64,000 nucleotides of DNA from Rahnella inusitata_A (GTDB lineage: Bacteria; Pseudomonadota; Gammaproteobacteria; Enterobacterales; Enterobacteriaceae), in assembly GCF_965118895.1 (NCBI RefSeq), contig NZ_CBCPJJ010000008.1, positions 372,001-436,000 of the forward strand, written 5' to 3'. How positions within the stretch are numbered: the stretch's first letter is position 1; the number at the start of each line of letters is the position of its first letter. This document shows positions 16,834-26,671 of this stretch, one piece after another. A program made the translations under genes and the position numbers. The notes beneath the pieces were generated by a model. That model did no database searches. It saw only the letters and a list, made by a program, of their open reading frames with translations, and was not told the DNA's origin.

Positions 16834-19800
16834 CTACACCAGCTGTTCCATGGTTTGAAGGATCCTTTTATCCGAAATCGGATACGGCGTCCCCAGCTGC
16901 TGCGCGAAGTAGCTGACGCGCAGCTCTTCGATCATCCAGCGCACTTCTTTCACGTCTTCACTTTGCTGTCGCACCGGCGGCAGTTTATTCAGCCACTGCT
17001 GCCACTGTTTCTGGATGCTTTCTACTTTGAGCATCTGCGCACGGTCACGATGCGGATCCATCGCCAGTTTATCCATCCTACGCTCGATAGCGTGGAGGTA
17101 TCGCAATGTATCCGGCAGACGTTTCCAGCCGTTTTGCGTAACAAAACCACGGTAAATCAGCCCTGACATCTGCGATTTAATATCAGAAAGCGCGAGCGCC
17201 ATAGTGATATCAATCCGCCCCTTCAGCCGTTTGTTGATGTTGAAAACGGTGGTCAGGATCTGCTCGACCTGAATGGCGATTTGTACCACGGCATCGTTGA
17301 GATTAGCGCGTACGTGCTCATGCAGTTTTGCGAAATCCTCTTCGCGCCAGACTAATCCACCGGATTCAGCGATGAGTTTGTCGATACCGCATGAGATACA
17401 GTCGTCAATTAAATCAAGCACTTTACCGTACGGGTTAAAATACAGACCGAGTTTGGCTTTGTTAGGCAGTTTGTCATGCAGATATTTAATCGGTGACGGA
17501 ATGTTCAGCAGCAGTAAACGGCGCATCCCGCCCCACATGGCCTGTTGCTGTTCAAGTTCGCTGTCAAACAAGCGGATGGCGATACTGTCTTTTTCATCAA
17601 CAATTGCCGGATAGGCTTTTACTTCATAGCCACCGCGCTTTTGCTCATAACGTTCCGGCAACGTGCCGAAACTCCAGACGTGCAGGTCACGCTGCTCGAT
17701 GCCGTCATCAGCTACGGCGGAAAGCGTTTGCTGCACCTGCTCTTTCAGGCCGGATTTCAGCGCCGTCAGGTCTTTGCTTTCACGCAACGTTTTGTTTTTA
17801 TCATCAACAATGCGGAACGTCATTTTAAGATGATCGGGGACCTGATCCAGCTGCCAGTCTTCGCGTGACAACGTCACTCCGCTCATCTTACGCAATTCTC
17901 GTTCCATCGCATCCAGCAATGGCATTTCGAACGGTTTGATGCGCCCCATCAGCGCATCCGCATAGTTTGGCGCAGGAACAAAGTTACGGCGTAACGGCTT
18001 AGGCAGTGATTTAATCAGCGCCATAATCAGCTCGCGACGAATACCGGGGATCTGCCAGTCAAAACCTTCTTCGCTGACCTGATTAAGCAGAGGCAGCGGG
18101 ATATGCACCGTCACACCGTCGGCATCAGTGCCCGGTTCAAACTGATAGGTGACCCGCAGTTTGATGTTGCCCTGATGCCAGAAATTCGGGTAATCATGGG
18201 CGCTGATATTCCCCGCGCCCTCTTTGATCAGCATGCTTTTTTCGAAGTTCAGGCTGTCCTGCGGCTGCGTTTTCCACCAGGTATCGAAGTGGCGGCCTGA
18301 AACGACGTCCATGCCGACGCGCTGTTCGTAGAACAGGAACAGCGTCTCTTCATCCACCAGAATGTCGCGGCGGCGGGATTTGTGTTCCAGCTCCTCGACT
18401 TCGCTACGTAAACGCAGATTAGCGCGGAAGAATGCGTGACGTGTTTGCCAGTCACCTTCCACCAGTGCATGACGGATAAACAGCTCGCGCGACACGACCG
18501 GATCGATGGTGCCATAGTTAACGCTGCGCGCCGCAACAATCGGCAGGCCGTACAGCGTGACTTTTTCCGTTGCCATCACCGCGCCCTGCGCTTTTTCCCA
18601 ATGCGGTTCACTGTAACTGCTTTTCGCCAGATGCTGCGCCAGCGGTTCGATCCATTCTGGTTCGATACGCGCGGCGATGCGCCCCCACAGGCGGCTGGTT
18701 TCCACCAGTTCGGCGACCATCACCCATTTTGGTGGCTTCTTAAATAAACCGGAGCCAGGGAACACCGCAAAGCGGGCATTACGGGCACCGGTATACTCCT
18801 GTTTATCCGCGTCTTTCTGGCCAATGTGCGACAGCAACCCGGTCAACAGCGCGCAGTGAATGCTGCGATAATCCGCCGGTTCACTGTTGATCCGCAGTCC
18901 AAGTTCTTTCACGACCTGACGCAGCTGGGTGTAGATATCCTGCCATTCGCGCACGCGCAGATAGTTAAGAAAATCGCTGCGGCACAGTTTGCGAAATTGC
19001 GCCGAGCTCAGTTCTTTTTGCTGTTCTTTCAGGTAGTCCCACAAATTCACGAACGCCTGGAAGTCGGAATCTTTATCGGCAAACCGACGATGTTTCTCGT
19101 CGGACGCCTGCTGTTTGTCCATCGGACGCTCGCGCGGATCCTGAATCGACAACGCCGACGTAATGATCATCACTTCGCGTACACAGCCGTTTTTCTGCGC
19201 TTCCAGCACCATGCGTGCCAAACGTGGATCCACCGGCAACTGAGCCAGCTGACGGCCAAGCGGCGTCAGAGAATAGCGGCCATCGACGGCGTTATTGATA
19301 GCGTTCAGTTCTTCGAGCAGACGCACGCCGTCCTGAATATTACGTTTATCCGGCGCTTCGACGAACGGGAACGCGGCGATATCGCCAAGCCCCAGCGAAG
19401 TCATCTGTAAAATGACAGACGCCAGATTCGTGCGCAGAATTTCCGGGTCGGTAAATTCAGGGCGCGAGAGGAAATCCATCTCCGAATAAAGACGGATACA
19501 GATCCCCTCAGAAACACGGCCGCAACGGCCTTTACGCTGGTTGGCGGAAGCCTGCGATACCGGCTCGATCGGCAGGCGCTGCACTTTGGTGCGGAAGCTG
19601 TACCGGCTGATGCGTGCCGTGCCGGGATCGATAACGTACTTGATGCCTGGCACCGTCAGTGAGGTTTCTGCCACGTTGGTCGCCAGCACAATACGGCGGC
19701 CGGAATGCGACTGGAACACACGATTCTGCTCGCTGTTCGACAATCGGGCATACAGCGGCAGGATCTCGGTGTGCGGCAAGGCCAGACGGTTCAGCGCATC

Positions 19801-20742
19801 GGCGGTATCGCGGATTTCACGCTCACCGCTCATGAAAATCAGGATATCGCCCATACTTTCGCGGCCAAGCTCATCCACCGCGTCAAAAATCGCCTGCAGC
19901 TGGTCACGGTCGGTGTCATCGGCGTCATCAACAATCGGGCGATAACGCACGTCGACCGGATAAGTGCGGCCTGACACTTCAATGATCGGCGCATTGTTGA
20001 AATGGCGCGAAAAGCGCTGCGGATCGATGGTCGCCGAGGTAATGATGACTTTCAGATCCGGGCGTTTCGGCAACAGCTGGCGCAGATAACCGAGGATAAA
20101 GTCGATGTTCAGACTACGTTCATGCGCTTCATCGATGATCAGCGTGTCGTACTGCATCAGCATGCGGTCCTGCTGAATTTCCGCCAACAGAATACCGTCG
20201 GTCATCAGCTTGACCAGCGTATTCTCGCTGACCTGATCGTTAAAGCGGACTTTATAGCCGACGGTGTTACCCATCGTGGTATCGAGCTCATCGGCAATAC
20301 GGTTGGCTACGGTACGCGCTGCCAGACGACGCGGCTGCGTATGGCCGATCACGCCTTTGATACCGCGCCCTAACTCCATACAAATTTTTGGGATCTGCGT
20401 GGTTTTACCCGAGCCGGTTTCACCCGCGACGATCACCACCTGATGGTCACGGATGGCGTTAAAAATGTCTTCTTTCTTTTGGCTGACCGGCAGATTCTCC
20501 GGATAGCTGATCTTTGGTCGTGACGCTTCACGTGAGCTGACTTTTTTACGGCTTTCGTCGATTGCAGCCTGAATTTCGGCGCTGAGCGCATCAGTCGCCT
20601 GAGGATTGGCGTTTTCGTTAAAGGTCTTTTTGGCACCCTGCAAACGACGTTGCAGACGTTGCCGGTCACGTAGCATCAGCCCGTCTAACTGCGCTGATAA
20701 TGCCGCGAGCGGTGATTTCACGTTCGATATTCCTTGTTGCAA
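16834..20742 (-). CDS. hrpA: ATP-dependent RNA helicase HrpA
   Basis: A 1302-residue DEAH-box helicase, close to the E. coli length of 1300. The helicase core has GETGSGKTTQIPKIC (motif I), DEAHERSLN (motif II), SATID (motif III) and QRKGRCGRV (motif VI). HA2, OB-fold and a long HrpA-specific C-terminal region follow. HrpA acts in mRNA processing (daa fimbrial mRNA in E. coli) and in resolving stalled ribosomes. It stands alone, divergent from azoR, at the same place as in E. coli. Confidence 0.97.
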   Translation of the reverse strand: MQQGISNVKSPLAALSAQLDGLMLRDRQRLQRRLQGAKKTFNENANPQATDALSAEIQAAIDESRKKVSSREASRPKISYPENLPVSQKKEDIFNAIRDHQVVIVAGETGSGKTTQIPKICMELGRGIKGVIGHTQPRRLAARTVANRIADELDTTMGNTVGYKVRFNDQVSENTLVKLMTDGILLAEIQQDRMLMQYDTLIIDEAHERSLNIDFILGYLRQLLPKRPDLKVIITSATIDPQRFSRHFNNAPIIEVSGRTYPVDVRYRPIVDDADDTDRDQLQAIFDAVDELGRESMGDILIFMSGEREIRDTADALNRLALPHTEILPLYARLSNSEQNRVFQSHSGRRIVLATNVAETSLTVPGIKYVIDPGTARISRYSFRTKVQRLPIEPVSQASANQRKGRCGRVSEGICIRLYSEMDFLSRPEFTDPEILRTNLASVILQMTSLGLGDIAAFPFVEAPDKRNIQDGVRLLEELNAINNAVDGRYSLTPLGRQLAQLPVDPRLARMVLEAQKNGCVREVMIITSALSIQDPRERPMDKQQASDEKHRRFADKDSDFQAFVNLWDYLKEQQKELSSAQFRKLCRSDFLNYLRVREWQDIYTQLRQVVKELGLRINSEPADYRSIHCALLTGLLSHIGQKDADKQEYTGARNARFAVFPGSGLFKKPPKWVMVAELVETSRLWGRIAARIEPEWIEPLAQHLAKSSYSEPHWEKAQGAVMATEKVTLYGLPIVAARSVNYGTIDPVVSRELFIRHALVEGDWQTRHAFFRANLRLRSEVEELEHKSRRRDILVDEETLFLFYEQRVGMDVVSGRHFDTWWKTQPQDSLNFEKSMLIKEGAGNISAHDYPNFWHQGNIKLRVTYQFEPGTDADGVTVHIPLPLLNQVSEEGFDWQIPGIRRELIMALIKSLPKPLRRNFVPAPNYADALMGRIKPFEMPLLDAMERELRKMSGVTLSREDWQLDQVPDHLKMTFRIVDDKNKTLRESKDLTALKSGLKEQVQQTLSAVADDGIEQRDLHVWSFGTLPERYEQKRGGYEVKAYPAIVDEKDSIAIRLFDSELEQQQAMWGGMRRLLLLNIPSPIKYLHDKLPNKAKLGLYFNPYGKVLDLIDDCISCGIDKLIAESGGLVWREEDFAKLHEHVRANLNDAVVQIAIQVEQILTTVFNINKRLKGRIDITMALALSDIKSQMSGLIYRGFVTQNGWKRLPDTLRYLHAIERRMDKLAMDPHRDRAQMLKVESIQKQWQQWLNKLPPVRQQSEDVKEVRWMIEELRVSYFAQQLGTPYPISDKRILQTMEQLV

Positions 20743-20973
20743 GTCAGACGAACCGCTGTCGATAAAGAGGGGACGGCTGAATTTGAAATGATTTGAGGCG
20801 GGTTAACGCTTGCCTGTTTGCTGATATGTTAACACAAGCTGTTGAGGATGAAGAAAACTCGAATTTTTTAGCCTTTTATAACTTGTTCAAAAAAATCGAT
20901 GAAGGGTCTCTAAATATTGCGCTATCACTGCATAAGCTTTGTGAATAAAGTAAGTTCCATTCCGGGGGCGGAC

Positions 20974-20985
20974 TGGTTATAACCA
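20974..20985. promoter_or_regulatory. 12-bp palindrome in the hrpA-azoR promoter region
   Basis: TGGTTATAACCA is a perfect palindrome 39 bases before the azoR start. It may be an operator overlapping a -10 sequence (TATAAC). No regulator is named. Confidence 0.3.
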
Positions 20986-21024
20986 AGCGCATCCCTATGT
21001 ATCACACAGTTAAGGAACTCTCTC

Positions 21025-21642
21025 ATGAGCAAAGTACTCGTCCTGAAATCAAGCATTCTGGCTAACTTCTCTCAGTCTAACCAACTGGCTGATTACCTTG
21101 TCGCCCAGTATCAGGCTGCCAACAGCGGTTCTACCGTAACTGTTCGTGACCTGGCCGCTGACCCGATCCCGGTACTCGATGGTGAACTGGTTGGCGCACT
21201 GCGTCCTTCCGATGCTCCGCTGTCACCACGTCAGGAAGAAGCGCTGGCGCTGTCTGACACCCTGATCGACGAACTGCAGGCGCATGACGTGATCGTTATC
21301 GCGGCACCAATGTACAACTTCAACATCCCGACTCAGCTGAAAACTTACTTTGACCTGGTTGCCCGTGCTGGCGTGACGTTCAAATACACCGAGAAAGGCC
21401 CTGAAGGTCTGGTGAAAGGCAAACGCGTAATCGTGCTGACCAGCCGTGGTGGTATCCACAAAGATACCCCAAGCGATCTGGTTGCCCCTTACCTGTCTCT
21501 GTTCCTGGGCTTCCTGGGCATGAGCGACGTAGAGTTCGTTTACGCCGAAGGTATCGCGTACGGTCCTGAAGTAGCGACCAAAGCACAGACTGATGCAAAA
21601 GCAGCCATCGACGCAGCAATTAAAGAGCTGGCTGCGGCATAA
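21025..21642 (+). CDS. azoR: FMN-dependent NADH-azoreductase
   Basis: A 205-residue flavodoxin-fold quinone/azo reductase (E. coli AzoR has 201). Family motifs are the N-terminal strand VLVLKSSI with SQS (FMN phosphate loop), AAPMYNFNIPTQLKTYFD (FMN-binding loop) and LTSRGGI. It reduces quinones by two electrons and protects against thiol and electrophile stress. It is a single gene with a clear terminator, divergent from hrpA as in E. coli. Confidence 0.95.
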   Translation: MSKVLVLKSSILANFSQSNQLADYLVAQYQAANSGSTVTVRDLAADPIPVLDGELVGALRPSDAPLSPRQEEALALSDTLIDELQAHDVIVIAAPMYNFNIPTQLKTYFDLVARAGVTFKYTEKGPEGLVKGKRVIVLTSRGGIHKDTPSDLVAPYLSLFLGFLGMSDVEFVYAEGIAYGPEVATKAQTDAKAAIDAAIKELAAA

Positions 21643-21722
21643 TTTTCACAATCAGAGCGCGGTCTACTCTCTTTAAAATCTGTGTCTGAAACCCGCTTCG
21701 ATGTTGTTGTGAAAATCCTCTT

Positions 21723-21746
21723 GCGCGCTGAAAAGCGCGCTTTTTT
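21723..21746 (+). terminator. azoR terminator
   Basis: GCGCGC (21723-21728) pairs with GCGCGC (21735-21740) across TGAAAA, followed by six T. Confidence 0.85.
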
Positions 21747-21773
21747 ATGTCTTTTTTATGATGACTTAACCGA

Positions 21774-22112
21774 TCACTTCTGCAACCACTTCCCATTAAT
21801 CCCGCGCACCCATTCGCCTTTTCCGGCTCTGGCGACCAGCTTTTGTCCCGCGAGTTTGGCGACATCATCGGTGGTGACCTGATTATCCTGGGCGACTTGC
21901 TGATACTGCTGTTTGCGTGCATCGTTGATGCGCGTGGCAAATTCGATACTTTGTGCATCCTGCTTCACCGGTGCCAGATAGCCGGACAGCGTTTCGCCGA
22001 CCAGCCCCTGTTGCTTCGCTTCTCCGAGCGTCAGCGCGTACGCCTGACCGCACAGCAGCAAGCCGGTAGTGAGCAGCGTGAGGCTGATTCGTTTTATAAA
22101 GGCTCTGGACAT
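21774..22112 (-). CDS. ydbL: YdbL, DUF1318 periplasmic protein
   Basis: A 112-residue periplasmic protein with a signal peptide (residues about 1-26, ending AYA) and the DUF1318 domain, recognisable by the C-terminal GEWVRGINGKW. In E. coli YdbL acts as a chaperone-like partner of YnbE-YdbH, helping YnbE to assemble correctly. The start lies eight bases after the ynbE stop, and the three genes ydbH-ynbE-ydbL run as one operon. Confidence 0.92.
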   Translation of the reverse strand: MSRAFIKRISLTLLTTGLLLCGQAYALTLGEAKQQGLVGETLSGYLAPVKQDAQSIEFATRINDARKQQYQQVAQDNQVTTDDVAKLAGQKLVARAGKGEWVRGINGKWLQK

Positions 22113-22120
22113 GTGCGCTC

Positions 22121-22315
22121 CTAGAACAGGTCGTTCTGGCTTTTCAGCAGATTCTCGACGTCTTTATCCACTTTGATGTGGATCTCGTGCTCGATTTTGA
22201 CGTTCATGTTGATAGTGATCGGCTCTTTCGGCGCAGCCAGTTCGATACGCGGCACGCAGCCACTGAGCATCATGATGCTCAGTGCCAGACTCGGGCCGAT
22301 AAGTCGCAATTTCAT
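22121..22315 (-). CDS. ynbE: YnbE outer-membrane lipoprotein
   Basis: A 64-residue lipoprotein. The start at 22315 gives a short signal with the lipobox LSGC (Cys about residue 19). The mature part is mostly beta-strand-forming, with alternating residues in ITINMNVKIEHEIHIKVD. In E. coli YnbE stacks onto the C-terminus of YdbH to complete a beta-sheet bridge that carries phospholipid across the periplasm. Its ATG overlaps the ydbH stop by four bases (22312-22315), so translation is coupled and stoichiometry is likely controlled. Confidence 0.92.
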   Translation of the reverse strand: MKLRLIGPSLALSIMMLSGCVPRIELAAPKEPITINMNVKIEHEIHIKVDKDVENLLKSQNDLF

Positions 22316-25041
22316 TGTTCCTTCCTCAAGGTTTTTTCCTCTTTCTGCCCGGTTGCAGCGGGGCTTTTCGATAGCGAATTGGCCGGCAAAGCGATCTGTT
22401 GCTGCAACCATTCCTGAAGATTGTCGCCAAAGCGCAAACTGCGCCACAGCTGATAGATATTTTCCTGATGGGTGTAATTGAGCACGATTTCGCGTTTTTC
22501 TTTCTCACCACCGTGGCTGTTATCGGTGTAATTCACACCGTCCACTTTCGCCGCCATGGTCAGTTCGCCGAGATTATCCAGGCTCACCTGCGCTTCAGAG
22601 CGGCTGATTTCCAGGTAGCGCAGCAGACCAATCACCAGCCCATTGGCGAAATTACCGCTCGCCATCGCATCGGCGAACTGCTGGTCGAGGCGCAGGGTCA
22701 GACCACCGTCGTTTTTGATCCAGCCGTTGTGAATAATCCATTTAGGATTATCGACATAAAGAGGGAGTTCGCCGTAAATCAGACCGGACATCGCCAGTTG
22801 CTTCGGTTTCAGCGCGGTAAACAATTCGCTGAGATTGATTTTTTCCAGCTTAAGCACCGCCGCATCATGTTGCGGCATCCGCAACGCCGAAAGACTGAGA
22901 TGCCCGCGCAGCGCGTCCACGCCCAGATTGCTCAGCGTCAGCGGCTGCGCCTCACTCCACGGATAATTGCCCTGCAAATCCGCCGTAATATTGTTCATGG
23001 TAATGAGATTGTTCACCTCACCAATGCGCAGCGTAACGGGTTGTTTAACGCCCAGTTGCCAGACCGCGTCTTTCAGCCGATATGGCAGGCTGAAATCCAG
23101 CCCGCTCAGATCGCCGTCTTTCAGCCACATGCCGCCGTTTTTTACCACCCAGTGGCCACCGGCGATAAAGCCCTGTCCGCGCGCGGCGGAGAATGCCGAC
23201 TGCGCGTAGAAAGATCCTTCACGTAATTTGATGTTGAAATCCGGCGTGAGCAGCGTCTGGAAGGCGGTCAGCTGTTGTTTCGGCCACCAGCCTTCACCGC
23301 GTAAACGCTCGCCGTCCCAACGGCCGGTAAGGCGGATCGGGCCGATCGGTTTGGCATCCAGCGATCCGTTCATATTGAAATGTGACGGCGTATCGCCGCT
23401 GAGCTGTAACGTCAGGGTCGCAGGGGGCAGATAACCGCCGTTATCAAAGGCGATTTTTTTGGCAACCAGTTTGATGTCGCCTTTAAATACCGTCGGCAGA
23501 TCCGGATACTGCTTTTTGAAACGTTCCGGTATCGGCCTCTGCCAGACAAAGGGTTGTTCAAGCGTCAGGCGCGGCGCCTCCACATCGACGATGCCGTAAT
23601 GTAAGCGGGCAAATCCGGTAGACAGACTGTTTACGCTTATCACGTTATCATGCCACTGGCCCTTGCCGGACATATCCCAGCGGCCATTCAGCGGCGGCAG
23701 ATGGCCATTGCCCCAGTAGTTGAAATCCCAGCGTCCGGCGTCCGGCCAGAATTCCTGCGATTTCCCGTTCAGGTGTAAATCAAATTTTCCCCAGTAGCTG
23801 TGCCGGGCTTTGAGGATCGCCTGCAACGGCCCGCTTACGCCCTGCGCCGACACTTTCACACCCGCCAGCGGCCAGCGCGCGTCCGTGATGGTGAGATTCG
23901 TCATGGGTTTGCCCCATGCACGCAACAGGGATCCGCTTTTCAGCGCCAGCGTCGGGTTCAGCACCGAACCGCTGAGTACGCCGGGCAGCGACGCGCTCAG
24001 GGACGTCGCCTGTAAATTTGCCTGACCGGTCAGCCGGAAATCCAGATTACTGTCGAGCAGCCCGATACGCCCCGGCCCCATCGTCAGCACGACGTTGGCT
24101 TTGCCGTTGTGCCCCTGGGTCAGCACATTCAGGCGCGCGGTAATATTGGTTTGATCAAAAGTCTTCGTCCAGTCGCTGAACGTGATATTAACGCCGCCTG
24201 CCAGCGGTTGTGCAGCATAAGGCCAACGCCACTGGCCTTGTGCAATCTGCAACGATTGGCCATTAAGCTGCCACGGCAACATCGCCAGCGGATGTTCGCT
24301 GCCCTTTTCGGTCAGCGTCAGCACGCCTTCTGTCGCCTGCCAGCTCAGCTGAACATCCAGCGGATTGGGTACCTGAGCAGTGTGCATTTCGGCATGCAGT
24401 TCGCCGGATTCGGGCAGGCGGTCGAACGTCGCGGGAAGCAACAATTTGCCACTCAGGGTGATCGGCTGTTCACTGCCCGGCGGCGTGAGGCTGAAAGTAT
24501 GAATTGCCAGCGTGCGGTCGCCATCCAGAATGGCATCAAGCGTCAGGGATTCGCCGGTAAAGGAAAGATGCTGCACGCCCTCGGTGTTATCAAGCTGCAA
24601 TTTACCGGCGTAACGCTGCCACGGTGTGACAGAGAAATGGGCGATATTGACGCGACCGGCGGGGATCATCTTCTGTATATCGGCCAGCGAGAGCGCAGCG
24701 GATTGCTTCTCCCCGGACGGCAGTTTGGACAGACAGGCGGTATCGACGGTCAGTGTATCGAGGTCTACTGCCCAGCGCCCTGACGAGTTGCTCAGGCGGG
24801 CATCTTTCGCGTCAGCCAGCGTGCAGTCACCGGCTACATAACGCAGCCCCGGCAATTGCAGCGCGCCGTTGGACCAGTGAGGAGAACCTTTTAGCGCAAG
24901 CTGTGTCCCTTTCGGCAGCCAGTGGCCGGCGACGGACGGCAACCAGCGCGGCACCGTTTTCCATAACAGCCACATCAGCAGTAACAGAATCACCACTATA
25001 CTCAGGATCACCTGTACGCCTTTCTTAAGTCCGTTGTGCAT
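22312..25041 (-). CDS. ydbH: YdbH, AsmA-like inter-membrane lipid transport protein
   Basis: A 909-residue inner-membrane-anchored periplasmic protein of the TamB/YhdP/YdbH group, which moves phospholipids to the outer membrane. One N-terminal transmembrane helix (residues about 8-27, VQVILSIVVILLLLMWLLW) is followed by a long repetitive beta-rich groove and a C-terminal DUF3971/dicarboxylate-type region. The start at 25041 (MHNGLKK) is preferred over the longer frame to 25167 because it puts the anchor at the true N-terminus. It heads the operon with ynbE and ydbL and is divergent from ldhA, as in E. coli. Confidence 0.93.
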   Translation of the reverse strand: MHNGLKKGVQVILSIVVILLLLMWLLWKTVPRWLPSVAGHWLPKGTQLALKGSPHWSNGALQLPGLRYVAGDCTLADAKDARLSNSSGRWAVDLDTLTVDTACLSKLPSGEKQSAALSLADIQKMIPAGRVNIAHFSVTPWQRYAGKLQLDNTEGVQHLSFTGESLTLDAILDGDRTLAIHTFSLTPPGSEQPITLSGKLLLPATFDRLPESGELHAEMHTAQVPNPLDVQLSWQATEGVLTLTEKGSEHPLAMLPWQLNGQSLQIAQGQWRWPYAAQPLAGGVNITFSDWTKTFDQTNITARLNVLTQGHNGKANVVLTMGPGRIGLLDSNLDFRLTGQANLQATSLSASLPGVLSGSVLNPTLALKSGSLLRAWGKPMTNLTITDARWPLAGVKVSAQGVSGPLQAILKARHSYWGKFDLHLNGKSQEFWPDAGRWDFNYWGNGHLPPLNGRWDMSGKGQWHDNVISVNSLSTGFARLHYGIVDVEAPRLTLEQPFVWQRPIPERFKKQYPDLPTVFKGDIKLVAKKIAFDNGGYLPPATLTLQLSGDTPSHFNMNGSLDAKPIGPIRLTGRWDGERLRGEGWWPKQQLTAFQTLLTPDFNIKLREGSFYAQSAFSAARGQGFIAGGHWVVKNGGMWLKDGDLSGLDFSLPYRLKDAVWQLGVKQPVTLRIGEVNNLITMNNITADLQGNYPWSEAQPLTLSNLGVDALRGHLSLSALRMPQHDAAVLKLEKINLSELFTALKPKQLAMSGLIYGELPLYVDNPKWIIHNGWIKNDGGLTLRLDQQFADAMASGNFANGLVIGLLRYLEISRSEAQVSLDNLGELTMAAKVDGVNYTDNSHGGEKEKREIVLNYTHQENIYQLWRSLRFGDNLQEWLQQQIALPANSLSKSPAATGQKEEKTLRKEQ

Positions 25042-25282
25042 GACGTGCCTTGTTCTATTCTTCGCTGATTGTCTAACTGCCCGCAAGATATCACAATTAG
25101 CGTAACAACTGATGGTTGAAAAGCCAGTATCCCACACCCAAACAGCACGGGATAAATTGTCTGCCACCTCGCGCTCTGTTAGTTTGGTTGCATAGCGCGA
25201 ATTGTTTCTGAAACGGTTTATTCCTTAGAAAACATCAGGAAACAGTATCGCCAGAGATTCAAACTCACTGCGGAGAAACACC

Positions 25283-26275
25283 ATGAAAGTGGCTGTCTAC
25301 AGTACTAAAAATTACGACCGGAAATATCTGGAACTGGTGAATGAGCATTATGGCTATGAGCTGGAGTTCTTCGATTTTCTGCTGACGCCGCAAACGGCGA
25401 AAACCGCCATCGGCGCGGATGCAGTATGCATTTTCGTGAATGATGAGGGTTCACGTGAAGTGTTACAGGAGCTGGCAGCGCTGGGCGTGAAGACGCTGGC
25501 ACTGCGCTGTGCGGGCTTCAACAACGTTGACCTGGAAGCGGCTAAATCCCTGGGGATTTCCGTTGTGCGCGTACCGGCATATTCTCCGGAAGCCGTCGCG
25601 GAGCACGCCGTCGGCATGATGTTGTGCCTGAACCGCCACATTCACCGCGCCTATCAGCGCACCCGTGAAGCCAATTTTTCACTGGAAGGGCTGATCGGAT
25701 TCAACATGTACCAGCGCACTGCCGGAATTATTGGTACCGGTAAAATCGGCGTGGCTACGATGCGCATCCTGAAAGGGTTTGGTATGCGAATTCTGGCATA
25801 CGATCCGTACCCAAGCCCGCTGGCGCTTGAGCTCGGTGCAGAATATGTCGATCTGGACACGCTGTATGCCGAATCTGACGTCATCTCCCTGCACTGCCCG
25901 CTGACTCCGGAAAACCATCATCTGCTCAATGCGCAGTCTTTTGCCAAAATGAAAGACGGCGTGATGATCGTTAACACCAGCCGTGGCGCACTTCTGGATG
26001 CCAGCGCCGCCATTGACGCGCTGAAAAACCAAAAAATCGGCGCGCTGGGAATGGACGTTTACGAGAACGAACGCGATCTGTTCTTCGAAGATAACTCCAA
26101 TGAAGTGATCCTCGATGACGTCTTCCGCCGTTTGTCTTCCTGCCACAACGTTCTGTTCACCGGCCACCAGGCCTTCCTGACCAGTGACGCGCTGACCAGT
26201 ATTTCCGAGACCACGCTGATGAATATTGATCAGCTGTCGAAAGGCGTGACTTGCCCGAATATACTGACGGCGTAA
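25283..26275 (+). CDS. ldhA: Fermentative D-lactate dehydrogenase
   Basis: A 330-residue NADH-dependent enzyme that reduces pyruvate to D-lactate under anaerobic or acid conditions. It has the D-2-hydroxyacid dehydrogenase fold with the NAD site GIIGTGKIGVATMRI, the catalytic Arg in NTSRGALLD, the Glu in DVYENERDLF and the His in TGHQAFLT. The ribosome site is GGAGAAACACC before ATG. In E. coli the next gene on this side is hslJ; here an 11.7-kb block intervenes. Confidence 0.97.
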   Translation: MKVAVYSTKNYDRKYLELVNEHYGYELEFFDFLLTPQTAKTAIGADAVCIFVNDEGSREVLQELAALGVKTLALRCAGFNNVDLEAAKSLGISVVRVPAYSPEAVAEHAVGMMLCLNRHIHRAYQRTREANFSLEGLIGFNMYQRTAGIIGTGKIGVATMRILKGFGMRILAYDPYPSPLALELGAEYVDLDTLYAESDVISLHCPLTPENHHLLNAQSFAKMKDGVMIVNTSRGALLDASAAIDALKNQKIGALGMDVYENERDLFFEDNSNEVILDDVFRRLSSCHNVLFTGHQAFLTSDALTSISETTLMNIDQLSKGVTCPNILTA

Positions 26276-26671
26276 TTCTGCCCTCTCGAAAGTAAATGCA
26301 GTCTCCTGGACATATTTTTTGACCAGGAGATTTTACTTTAATCACAACATAAACATCGGGTATGTGTTATTTCCTGCGATTGAGTATTGCCACAAAATAC
26401 TATCATGCAGGGTCTGCAATAAACTTCTGCACAAACGTTTTCAACTCACAAGCCAACATCCAATAATTAAGTAATTCTAAATTCAATAGTTAGTATAATT
26501 AAATTCAAAATAGCCGATGATAATCAACGAGATAAAAAGCCGAAAGCGACTCATTCATTTAATGGGGAGGTTTACTGAAATTAAACAGACTGGTATAATT
26601 TGAAAATACAAGTGGGAACCTACTTTTTTATATCATCTCTAAAATCAAATAAATTTATAGTGGAATGTGAA
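26276..26671. other. AT-rich intergenic region after ldhA
   Basis: Contains an interrupted hairpin after ldhA and then about 250 bp of unusually AT-rich sequence (26340-26670) leading to the fimbrial gene. No small gene, RNA or insertion-sequence end was recognised. The abrupt fall in GC fits a junction of transferred DNA. Confidence 0.6.
26289..26339. terminator. Interrupted stem-loop after ldhA
   Basis: TCTCCTGG (26302-26309) pairs with CCAGGAGA (26323-26330), and outside it AAAGTAAA (26289-26296) pairs with TTTACTTT (26332-26339). It may be the ldhA terminator, though the T run lies in the loop rather than after the stem. Confidence 0.5.

Noticed and set aside
22399..23226. 275-codon plus-strand frame opposite ydbH
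   Set aside because: Shadow of the conserved ydbH gene, with no ribosome site or domain.
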